Part shown: positions 17,422 to 23,921 of the stretch, piece after piece
Layout of the letters: each line of letters starts with the position of its first letter
Numbering within the stretch: the first letter of the stretch is position 1
NCBI GenBank assembly: GCA_016929795.1
Contig: JAFGIA010000358.1
Coordinates: 1-38,906 of the forward strand
DNA: 38,906 bases
DNA from: Anaerolineae bacterium
GTDB lineage: Bacteria > Chloroflexota > Anaerolineae > JAAYZQ01
Direction of reading: 5' to 3'
Notes under the pieces: generated by a model
What the model was told of the DNA's origin: nothing
Seen by the model: only the letters and a program-made list of their open reading frames with translations
The model's database searches: none
Made by a program: the position numbers and the translations under genes

Positions 17422-18327
17422 CTAATCTTTCGTTTCTGCTCCGCGGATCTGTCTTTGCCAGAACGCGGCAAGGTATTCTTCGGCCTCTTTTATGTTTTTG
17501 GCCGGTAGTTTCAGCTCCTCTGCCAACAGACGATACGGCTCTGTCCAGGCGATGGGGGGGGGAGGAAGTTCATCTGGAAGAGGATGCGTTGTGCGTGTCT
17601 AAAATGTGACCTGCAATGCAGCTATGACTTTTGCCGGCTGTAGCAGACCCGACTGCACCAGCAGTACCAGGTCGACCAGGTCCTTCACGCGTGTATTGTC
17701 GCGGTCTTGCCAGGGGAAAGTAAAGGCATGAACCTTTTCGGCGAACTGCTGCTCGGTCGGTACGACAGCTACGCAAACGGCAGGGATGCCGGCAAACGCC
17801 AGCAAACGATCCCCTTCCACCCATGACGGCACATCCACCATCACGTCTCCTATCCCAACATCCACGTGAAAGCGAGCAAAGGTTCGTCCGGCAAGGCGAG
17901 CCTCAACAGGGCAGCGGATTCCACCTCCAGGAGCGCCGGTCAGCTCGCCTTTCGGCAAACCAATCAAATACCGAAAACCATCTTGCAGGTCATGCTCGGC
18001 AGCAAGCTGCAGAGCCAGGTATAGGCCGGCGGTACCGGAGCGAGAGGGCTCTGGCTGCGGTGGCAAAGGCAGACGCCCCGGATCGGGGACTGTGAGGTCA
18101 AGGTCACGGGTGGATCTTGCTCGTTGTGGGAGGCGCAACTCCAACGCATATCCGCCCTTTAGAAACCAGGGTGGGTCCGCATCGGCAAACAGCCGAGCCA
18201 GCAACCGCTCGAAGGCTACGCGACGGCGAAGCCGCTCCAGATCCGTCTGTTGTCGAAGAGAAATGGTCCTGAGTCGCTCCTCCAGCGCCATACGGAAGGC
18301 AGACGGGGTCTCGTAGGGGCCGATCAT
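17422..18327 (-). CDS. abiEii: AbiEii/AbiGii nucleotidyltransferase toxin, interrupted by one in-frame TAG
   Basis: The toxin half of a type IV AbiE system. The first 242 residues contain the nucleotidyltransferase motifs FLKGGYALELR, STRDLDL, AEKVHAF and RVKDLVDL. AbiEii-type enzymes transfer nucleotides onto tRNA acceptor ends or other targets and block growth. Codon 243 (17601-17599) is TAG, but the same frame continues for 58 sense codons that look like the normal C-terminus (THPLPDELPPPPIAWTEPYR, then a helical tail) and ends in TAG at 17424-17422. A single substitution, or suppression of the amber codon, would explain this. A run of nine C follows the TAG but does not shift the frame. 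The start ATG overlaps the AbiEi stop as ATGA. Without readthrough the product is truncated and may be inactive. Confidence 0.75.
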
Positions 18328-18944
18328 GGATGCGTGTCCTCGTGTCTTGCTGCCTGCAGCGCGCGATCGAGACGGTCTCGATCATCCGGCTGGCAGTGCG
18401 CATCCTCCAGCAGGTCACGGCGGGTGAGGCCACGTTCGAGCGCTTCTGTCACGGCGGCATTGAGGTGCTCCTGGCTTAGGGCACTGCCGGCTATATCGAG
18501 TAGCGTGCGAAGAGGCGTGGTCACAAAATAACCGATGTGGGCTTCGACCTCGCCCGCGTTCAGCGTGGCCACATGGAGAACGCAGCCGTTGGGTGCCTGT
18601 TTGCGAAAGCCCGGTGGCACGGTCAGGTGAACGCGAGCGGGCATCACGTCGCTGAGCTCGTGAACTGTCAAAGCGGTTTCATGCGAAAAGACGGCCTGTG
18701 GTGTGCCCTGCCGGTTTCGACTCCAAAGAGACCATCGGACCAGATCCTCCCGTTCACCAGGCGGAAAGTCCCTCAGGCGAAAGATGCCCCGGTCGATGAG
18801 CAGCCAATTGCCACGGGTACGGTGATAGTGTTGCTGTCGATACGTATAGCCTACCTGGCGAGCCTGCGCCGCAGTAAAATAACCGCCTTGAGAAGCAGCG
18901 ATCTTGAAGAGCGCCTGTGCATTCTCCTGTGGGTCTCTTCTCAT
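18324..18944 (-). CDS. abiEi: AbiEi-type antitoxin (winged-helix repressor)
   Basis: The 206-residue protein has an N-terminal winged helix (about 8-70, ALFKIAASQGGYFTAAQARQ, RGIFRLRDFP). The C-terminal domain contains VFSHETALTVHELSD, RVHLTVP and TTPLRTLLDIA, as in AbiEi_4-type antitoxins. AbiEi proteins repress their own operon by binding inverted repeats at the promoter and neutralise AbiEii without stable complex formation. The ATG at 18944 is preferred over the TTG at 18950 because AAGGA lies 9 bases upstream of it. The stop overlaps the toxin start by 4 bases. The promoter and palindromic operator are immediately upstream. The frame looks intact, unlike that of the toxin. Confidence 0.88.
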   Translation of the reverse strand: MRRDPQENAQALFKIAASQGGYFTAAQARQVGYTYRQQHYHRTRGNWLLIDRGIFRLRDFPPGEREDLVRWSLWSRNRQGTPQAVFSHETALTVHELSDVMPARVHLTVPPGFRKQAPNGCVLHVATLNAGEVEAHIGYFVTTPLRTLLDIAGSALSQEHLNAAVTEALERGLTRRDLLEDAHCQPDDRDRLDRALQAARHEDTHP

Positions 18945-18950
18945 CTGCAA

Positions 18951-18975
18951 AATCCTTACATTCTATGTAAGGATT
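18951..18975. promoter_or_regulatory. AbiE operator: 11-bp perfect inverted repeat
   Basis: AATCCTTACAT (18951-18961), TCT, ATGTAAGGATT (18965-18975). On the transcribed strand its upstream end overlaps the -10 box and its downstream end contains the AAGGA ribosome binding site, so a bound repressor would cover the -10 edge, the transcription start and the leader. Confidence 0.75.
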
Positions 18976-19001
18976 CTACACGATAAGCCACGAGATGTCA
19001 A
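18973..19001 (-). promoter_or_regulatory. abiEi-abiEii promoter
   Basis: TTGACA (19001-18996), a 17-base spacer and TAGAAT (18978-18973): a near-consensus sigma70 promoter overlapping the inverted-repeat operator. Confidence 0.8.
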
Positions 19002-19041
19002 TTCCTGACCTGGCGGGTGTGCCGTGTCCAAGCCATTGTGT

Positions 19042-19071
19042 GGTCCTATAGAAAGTACTGCCCCGGGGGTA
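19042..19071 (+). repeat. tRNA-end repeat, copy 1
   Basis: Contains TCCTATAGAAAGTACTGCC followed by CCGGGGGTA. The right part equals the 3' acceptor end of tRNA-Arg (GCCCCGGGGGTA exact). The left part matches copies 2 and 3 but not the tRNA. It lies 1698 bp from the tRNA copy, just beyond the abiE operon promoter. Confidence 0.65.
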
Positions 19072-19074
19072 TCT

Positions 19075-19113
19075 AACGTCCTGCCAGTTTCCACGGAACT
19101 GGCAGGACGTTTT
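19075..19113 (+). terminator. Hairpin terminator after repeat copy 1
   Basis: AACGTCCTGCCAGTT (19075-19089), a 7-base loop, the exact complement (19097-19111) and TTTT. No gene on the plus strand ends just before it; it follows the tRNA-end repeat as at the tRNA and the other two copies. Confidence 0.75.
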
Positions 19114-19153
19114 GCTATTCCAGAGGCATGTTCATCCGGTGATTTGCGCCAAT

Positions 19154-19183
19154 CTGACACTGTGCGACAAAGTGTGCTATAAT
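19154..19183 (+). promoter_or_regulatory. Promoter and candidate operator of the DUF104-PIN operon
   Basis: CTGACA (19154-19159), an 18-base spacer and TATAAT (19178-19183). ACACT (19157-19161) and AGTGT (19171-19175) form an inverted repeat across the spacer, a plausible antitoxin-binding site. Confidence 0.6.
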
Positions 19184-19220
19184 GGTGTTACGGCATCGTG
19201 CGATGACTGGGAGGTAAAGT

Positions 19221-19514
19221 ATGTCGGAAATCGTCCAGGCAGTCTATGAGCGAGGGGTGCTGCACCCCCTGGACCCGCTCGACCTGCGCGAGCGCCAAAG
19301 GGTGCGCATCCAGGTTTGGCCCGAAGATGTGCCCGAAGAAGAGGTTTTGCAGGTATTGGTCGAGGCTGGGCTGCTGCGCCCACAACCAAGGCGAATCTCG
19401 CCGCCACCGCCACCTCTCTCTGAGGCAGAGCGCCAGGCTCTGGCCGACGAGGTAGGCCGTGCCCCTGGCAAGTCCTTGTCGGACATTGTCATCGAGGAGC
19501 GAGGTGAATGCTGA
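19221..19514 (+). CDS. DUF104 (AF2212-like) antitoxin
   Basis: The 97-residue protein begins MSEIVQAVYERGVLHPLDPL and continues DLRERQRVRIQVWPED, the signature of the AF2212/PG0164-like DUF104 family. These small beta-rich proteins are encoded just ahead of PIN-domain toxins and act as VapB-type antitoxins. Its C-terminal half is proline-rich and then helical, the part expected to bind the toxin. GGGAGG lies 9 bases before the ATG. The stop overlaps the PIN gene start by 7 bases, so translation is coupled. Because the PIN partner is truncated, this may be an orphan antitoxin. Confidence 0.85.
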   Translation: MSEIVQAVYERGVLHPLDPLDLRERQRVRIQVWPEDVPEEEVLQVLVEAGLLRPQPRRISPPPPPLSEAERQALADEVGRAPGKSLSDIVIEERGEC

Positions 19515-19831
19515 ACGTTGCCTATTTTGACACAAGTGCCTTACTGAAACGATACGTGACAGAGACGGGTACCCAGTGGGTCAAGAACCTCTTGTCTGCC
19601 GACGATGCGCCTCTTGTTTTCACTTCCCACCTCACGGTCGTGGAAGCCACCTGTGCTTTTGCTCGTCGCGCTTGTGAGGGGGATCTCTCACCCCAGGCTT
19701 TGGATAACCTCCTTCGTCTCTTTGCTTTGCATATCGTGTGTGCGCTGAAGCGCGATTATTGGGCTGTTATCACGGTATGCTTGCCCAGTGCGGAGCAGTG
19801 GGAGCCGGACTGGCGGACTCGTAGTCGTTGA
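19508..19831 (+). pseudogene. Truncated VapC-type PIN toxin
   Basis: The first 75 residues are a clear PIN-domain start: YFDTSALLKRYV with the first metal-binding Asp, and FTSHLTVVEATCAFARR with the conserved Glu. VapC proteins are usually 130-145 residues. Here similarity fades after about residue 80, and the frame ends at 107 with an unrelated tail (EQWEPDWRTRSR). The C-terminal acidic residues of the RNase site, normally in an AYDA-type motif and a later Asp, are absent from all three frames. It is therefore probably inactive as an endoribonuclease. The stop is one base before the ATG of the next gene, which suggests a deletion joined the two. Confidence 0.7.
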
Positions 19832-19832
19832 C

Positions 19833-20570
19833 ATGAAAAAGCTGCAAGTAGACCTGGCCGAGCTGACTATGGCCTTCGAGGATGCGTCGCTGGAGAACAG
19901 TTACTTCCTGGATCTGGAAACCGGCAAGGTGATCTGGATCTCGGGCGATACGAGCCGCGAGCTGGAGAGTATCTACGAGGAGGCTGACGAGCCCGGCGTC
20001 GGCGAACCGGTGGACCTGGCCCGGGTGCTCCAGGATGACGGTGTGCCTGTCTGGCAACAGCAGTTGCTGCTGGAAGCCGACCAGGTCGAGCGCCTCTATG
20101 GCACGCGCTATATTCGTGTGCCGGAGGCGGATTCGCACGAAGCCTACCGGGATATGGAAGCCTTTATCTCTACGGTCCGGGACGAGCGCCTGCAGAATCG
20201 CCTGTGGCAGGCGATCGACGGACGTGGTGCCTTCGGCCGTTTCAAGGACGTCATTGCCGGTGACTATCGCGAGCAGAAGCGGTGGTATGCCTTTCGCGAC
20301 GCTCAGATCGACGCACGGATTGTGGCATGGCTCGAGGAAGAGGGGATCGAAGCGATTATCCCGGAGCCGGAGCCAGTGGATGAAATCGCGCCGCCAGAAC
20401 CCACGCCCCGTGAGCGGCTGCTGGCCGAGGTGCTGGCGTTCACACAGGCCGCCAGCCGGCTGCCCGGCGTGATGCGCGTCGCCTTAATCGGCTCGCTGAC
20501 CACCGAGGAGCCTGATCCAAATTGGCCCCAGTTTAGGTGGCATTCGGCTCTCGGGTGCGCAGTGCTATAG
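19833..20570 (+). CDS. UPF0158-domain protein with truncated nucleotidyltransferase-like tail
   Basis: Residues 1-165 look like the UPF0158 family (LENSYFLDLETGKVIWIS, RLQNRLWQAIDGRGAFGRFK, RWYAFRDAQIDARIVAWLEE), a small domain of unknown function. After a Pro/Glu linker, the C-terminus begins a second domain, LPGVMRVALIGSLTTEEPDP, resembling the first strand and GS loop of minimal nucleotidyltransferases. It breaks off about 20 residues later, before the catalytic aspartates. The TAG stop (20568-20570) lies inside tRNA-end repeat copy 2, so the gene was cut when that junction formed. Only 1 base separates it from the PIN remnant and no clear ribosome site is visible. Confidence 0.68.
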   Translation: MKKLQVDLAELTMAFEDASLENSYFLDLETGKVIWISGDTSRELESIYEEADEPGVGEPVDLARVLQDDGVPVWQQQLLLEADQVERLYGTRYIRVPEADSHEAYRDMEAFISTVRDERLQNRLWQAIDGRGAFGRFKDVIAGDYREQKRWYAFRDAQIDARIVAWLEEEGIEAIIPEPEPVDEIAPPEPTPRERLLAEVLAFTQAASRLPGVMRVALIGSLTTEEPDPNWPQFRWHSALGCAVL

Positions 20571-20595
20571 GAAGTACCGCCACGGGGGGTACCAG
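20562..20595 (+). repeat. tRNA-end repeat, copy 2
   Basis: GTGCTATAGGAAGTACC followed by GCCACGGGGGGTACCAG. Compared with the tRNA 3' end it has one C-to-A change and one extra G. Its left part aligns with copy 1 (GTCCTATAGAAAGTACTGCC) at 17 of 20 positions. It supplies the stop codon of the truncated UPF0158 gene and lies 1520 bp after copy 1. Confidence 0.65.
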
Positions 20596-20596
20596 G

Positions 20597-20629
20597 AAGC
20601 GCCAGCCGTTTGAGCTGGCGCTTTTGTTT
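20597..20629 (+). terminator. Hairpin terminator after repeat copy 2
   Basis: AAGCGCCAGC, a 7-base loop, GCTGGCGCTT and a T-rich tail. It shares its stem sequence with the terminator after repeat copy 3. Confidence 0.82.
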
Positions 20630-20835
20630 TCCAGGGATGCGCGTGCGACGATCGCCCGCGGCGAAAGCCGGCGGGCCAAAAGAGCAGAGCCCTTCGCGCT
20701 GGTGCACGTTCCAGGATTTGACTGTGCAGGTTGTAGGTTGATCCGGTACCTTCCCCTCTTTTTTGTCTCACCAGCAAGGGTAGTGATCGGGTAGCAGAGC
20801 ACCATCGTCGTCGACACAGAAACTGGTCAGGAAGT

Positions 20836-20864
20836 TTGCTTTCCCAGGGCAAGCGTGCTAAAAT
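20836..20864 (+). promoter_or_regulatory. hicBA promoter
   Basis: TTGCTT (20836-20841), a 17-base spacer and TAAAAT (20859-20864). The leader to the hicB ATG is about 53 bases. Confidence 0.5.
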
Positions 20865-20923
20865 CTATCCAACTTGATCTGCGCAGGTATCAGATCCTGG
20901 ATTGGCGATGGGGGGACACACGT

Positions 20924-21133
20924 ATGGCAAAGGAAGTGCTGTTTTTGATAGAGGACGCAGATGAGGGTGGGTACGTTGCTCGTGCCCTGGGCTATTCCAT
21001 CTTTACGGAAGCGGATTCGTGGGATGAGCTCAAGGAAGCGATTCGAGATGCGGTGCAGTGTCATTTTGACGAAGGGGAGCAGCCGGACCTGATTCGCCTG
21101 CACGCAGTGCGCGAGGAGGTCGTGCGGGTGTGA
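20924..21133 (+). CDS. hicB: HicB-like antitoxin (minimal form)
   Basis: The 69-residue protein has the degenerate RNase-H-like fold of HicB antitoxins: EVLFLIEDADEGGYVARALG, then YSIFTEADSWDELKEAIRDA and the conserved end of the domain, CHFDEGEQPDLIRLH. Proteins like this are often misnamed 2-oxoisovalerate dehydrogenase subunit in databases. There is no C-terminal DNA-binding domain, so autorepression, if any, must use another factor. The ATG at 20924 is taken as the start because homology begins there; the upstream in-frame ATG at 20855 adds 23 residues that look non-coding. The ribosome site is weak. The stop overlaps the hicA start as GTGA. Confidence 0.88.
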   Translation: MAKEVLFLIEDADEGGYVARALGYSIFTEADSWDELKEAIRDAVQCHFDEGEQPDLIRLHAVREEVVRV

Positions 21134-21375
21134 GATTACCAAGGGATGTCGGCGGTGAGGAACTGGCGGGTCTACTCGGGCGGTATGGTTATGAGGTGAC
21201 ACGCCAGACCGGTAGCCACATGCGTTTGACCACGACAGAGGGCGGCGAGCACCACGTCACAGTTCCGCGTCACAGCGCGCTGAGGGTGGGAACATTGAGT
21301 GCGATACTCAACGACGTGGCTGAGCATTTTGGCATCCCACGCGATCGGTTAGTTGAGGTACTGTTCGGCAGGTGA
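21130..21375 (+). CDS. hicA: HicA-like mRNA interferase toxin
   Basis: The 81-residue protein has the double-stranded-RNA-binding-like fold of HicA: an N-terminal helix, LLGRYGYEVTRQTGSHMRL with the catalytic histidine in the GSH motif, a second strand EHHVTVPRHSALRVGTLSAI and the final helix FGIPRDRLVEVL. HicA cleaves mRNAs independently of ribosomes until bound by HicB. The start is GTG at 21130, overlapping the hicB stop by 4 bases, so translation is coupled. All conserved residues are present, making this the only module of the array that looks fully intact. Confidence 0.9.
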   Translation: MRLPRDVGGEELAGLLGRYGYEVTRQTGSHMRLTTTEGGEHHVTVPRHSALRVGTLSAILNDVAEHFGIPRDRLVEVLFGR

Positions 21376-21490
21376 TGAGAAGCGCGAACGCCAGCCAGCT
21401 ACAGTGCGGATGGTCAGAAAAACTCGTGCGCTAGCTGTCGGCTCCACGAGAGCAAGTCCCGTTTAGCTGTTTGACACTGCGTACACAAGT

Positions 21491-21528
21491 GTGCGGACCT
21501 TTATAAAGGACCGCCCCGGGGGTACCAG
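21491..21528 (+). repeat. tRNA-end repeat, copy 3
   Basis: GTGCGGACCTTTATAAAGGA followed by CCGCCCCGGGGGTACCAG. The 17-base core is identical to the tRNA-Arg 3' end. The left part aligns with copy 1 with about 6 mismatches in 22 positions. It closes the array, 933 bp after copy 2. Confidence 0.7.
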
Positions 21529-21529
21529 C

Positions 21530-21559
21530 AAAGCGCCAGCTGCTCGCTGGCGCTTTTTT
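21530..21559 (+). terminator. Hairpin terminator after repeat copy 3
   Basis: AAAGCGCCAGC (21530-21540), the loop TGCTC, GCTGGCGCTTT and further T residues. It faces the end of the SulP gene and may serve both strands. Confidence 0.85.
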
Positions 21560-21567
21560 CGTTACCG

Positions 21568-23796
21568 CTATTTGAGCATGGCCTTTAGCAGGCGGTTGAC
21601 AAACGCCAATCGTTCGCACGTCTGGCGGATCATGAACTCGTGGAAAGCAGCCGCCAGTTCCGGCTCTTGCTCCTTCATCACCAATAGCGCCGAGCGGGTG
21701 AGGCGATAGGCGATGGTTTGGCAGTCGGCGACTGCCGAGGCGCTGCGCCTGGTGCCCAGGTAGAGGCCCAACTCGCCGACCATCGTCCCCCTCTCGATCG
21801 ATTGCAGGCGAATGCGCTGCTCCTCTTCCAGTTCCAGCTAGACTGTCACGCCGCCTTGCTCGATAAAGTAGAGGGAATCGGCCTCGTCATCCTGCCGGAG
21901 CAGGTACTCGCCGGCTTCGAGCTGCACCTTTTCCAGGAAAGGGAGCAGACGGTGGGCCTGCTCTCTCTCCAGGCCACCATCCACCAGTTGCGCCGACAGG
22001 GTGAGGGGCAGGTGCACGTGCGTGACGTGCCGGTCGTCCAGGAGCTGATTCTCGCACCATTCGAGGCCATGATCCAGGTCGGGGACGAAACGTACCCCTT
22101 CGCCCTCGACCAGGCCGCCGCGCTCGAACTGAGAGCGGGCCTTATCAGGCAGGTTCGCCAGCAGCAGGGTGATGCCCTGACTTTCGGCCAACTGCCTGCC
22201 TTTGACGAACGAGATCACGGCCGAGGAATCGAGCCCGGTGACGCGGCGAAAGTCGAGGAGGATGTAGAGGAGCTGCGGCTCCGATGGGTCCGCCACGCGT
22301 GCCCGAATCTGTTCGAGGAGTGCGTTCGCCGTGCCGAAAAAGAGGAACCCTTGCAGCTTTAGGATATAGATGTGTGGCCCCAATTCGTTCAGCACCCGGC
22401 GGTGGTAGGCCACGCGTTCCACATTGCTCCTGATCTCGGCCCCCGACAGGGCACAACGCACCACGCTGGTGCGGCTGTAGTTCAGGACGAACAGGGCGAT
22501 GGCCGCCGCCAGCCCAACTGCCACGCCGGCCAAAAAGCCGGCCGCGCCAATGACCAACAGGATGAGGAGCACGACGGCATAGTCGGCGCGCGGCAGTTTC
22601 GACCGGCCGTCGATCACCCATTCCACCAGGAAGCCCAGCCCGAGGAAGAAGAGCAGTCCGCCCAGGACAGGCCGCGGGAAAAAGGCAAGCAGCGGCGCGC
22701 CGGCGAACAAGACAGCCACGCACAGGGCACCAGCCACCAGCCCCGGCAGGCGGCCCCGCGCCCCGGTGCGAACACAGAGCGTCGACAGGTCGAGCACATG
22801 GTAGCCGACTGCTCCCCCGCTCAGGCCCGATACGATGTTGACCACGCCGGCGACCCGCAGCTCGCGGTTGAGGTCCAGGTCCCGGCGGAATGCCAGCTCC
22901 AGCGCCGAGGCGTTCAATAGCAGGCCGACTACACTCAGCACGAGTACGACAGTGAGGTTGCCGCCCTGGCCCAGGATGGCACCCCAATCGACGGCCCGCA
23001 GGTCCATCGCGAGGGGCGGTCGCCAGGCGGCTTGCCCGGATACGGCGCCCAGCAGCAATCCTTGATTGGTCGCATCCGAGACGGAGGTGCCCGTCAGCAG
23101 CAGGGCCAGGTAGAATAGGATGAATGTGACAACCAGAATCGCTGGCATGGTCAGAAAGTGGCGGATGCGCCGCAGGCCCAGAAAGAGCACCAGGGCAAAG
23201 AGCACGCCGGGTACCCACAGGGTCAGGGCGGCAGGTTGGAGCAGCGTGGCGAGATGGGCCAGGGTGAGCGGCACACCAGTCATGACGCCGAAGGAGCCTC
23301 GCACCAGCAGCCAACCGGTCCCGGCCAAAAAGCCCCCGATGACTGGATAGGGCAAAAAGCGCACCAGCCCTCCCAGTTTGAGGAAGCCAAGTACCAGAAA
23401 GAAGAGCCCGGTCAGGAGCGTGGTGCAGGCAATGGCAACCAGCACCGTCGCCAGCCTGTCTGCCACGCGGGCAGCCGGGAGCGCGCTGATCAGCGCGCTC
23501 GCCATCACGGCTAGGATGACCGAGGGGCTGTCCTGCAGGATGCCAGTCACGCCTGGCGCCGAGCTGCCCAGCGAGATGCCGACCAGCATGAGGGTCGAGG
23601 TCACCAACGCCATCCCGATGCCGTAGGGCAGATAGGGGGCCAGGTCGCCGGAAAAGATCAGGCTGCCCACCGACAGGGCAAAGATGGCCTCGGTGACGCC
23701 CATCAACACGCCCGTCGTCAGGCAGGGGACCAGCCTCTTGGGCAGACAGGCCTCGCGGAGCCCAAGGACGAGCCCGGACCTGGTTATTCGCGCCAC
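21568..23796 (-). CDS. SulP anion transporter with STAS and cyclic-nucleotide-binding domains, one in-frame TAG
   Basis: The protein has a SulP transporter core of 10 or more membrane helices (about 10-420; GITGILQDSP-like region and FLPYPVIGGFLAGTGW) and a STAS domain (about 445-575) with LDFRRVTGLDSSA. A C-terminal cyclic-nucleotide-binding domain follows (about 605-742; ADSLYFIEQGGVTV and GELGLYLGTRRSAS). SulP proteins move sulfate, bicarbonate or similar anions through the inner membrane. Codon 653 (21840-21838) is TAG inside the nucleotide-binding domain, where relatives typically have Gln (TVQLEL). The same frame continues with 89 well-conserved codons to a TAG stop at 21568-21570, so one CAG-to-TAG change is the simplest explanation. 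The start is GTG at 23796 with GAAGGAAAGAAGG upstream; a prediction from sequence alone would stop at 21838. Confidence 0.85.
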
Positions 23797-23855
23797 GGTA
23801 CCTTCTTTCCTTCTCCCTCTTGGGCCGTGCGTGAACGGCGGGAGCATCCATTCAG

Positions 23856-23888
23856 TAGGGGGTGCAAGGACTCGCCTTGCACCCCCTA
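23856..23888. terminator. Hairpin between protease and SulP genes, 14-bp stem
   Basis: TAGGGGGTGCAAGG (23856-23869), the loop ACTCG and an exact complement to 23888. It could end the protease transcript, although no T-run follows. Confidence 0.55.
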
Positions 23889-23889
23889 T

Positions 23890-23914
23890 CCTCGGCGACA
23901 TCTTGGCGCCGAGG
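23890..23914. repeat. Second small inverted repeat after the protease gene
   Basis: CCTCGGCG (23890-23897), 9 bases, CGCCGAGG (23907-23914). It is adjacent to the larger hairpin, 8 bases from the protease stop. Confidence 0.5.
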
Positions 23915-23921
23915 GCTGTCG

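Larger units (their letters stand above)
20571..20923. other. Gene-free stretch between UPF0158 remnant and hicB
   Basis: Holds the right half of repeat copy 2, its terminator and, at 20836-20864, the hicB promoter. Nothing recognisable was seen in 20630-20835. Confidence 0.6.

Noticed and set aside
17422..23796. Genome-wide TAG reassignment as the cause of both amber-interrupted genes
   Set aside because: TAG terminates mutS, mutL and DUF4342 at the expected lengths in this window, so general reassignment is unlikely; local readthrough or mutation remains open.
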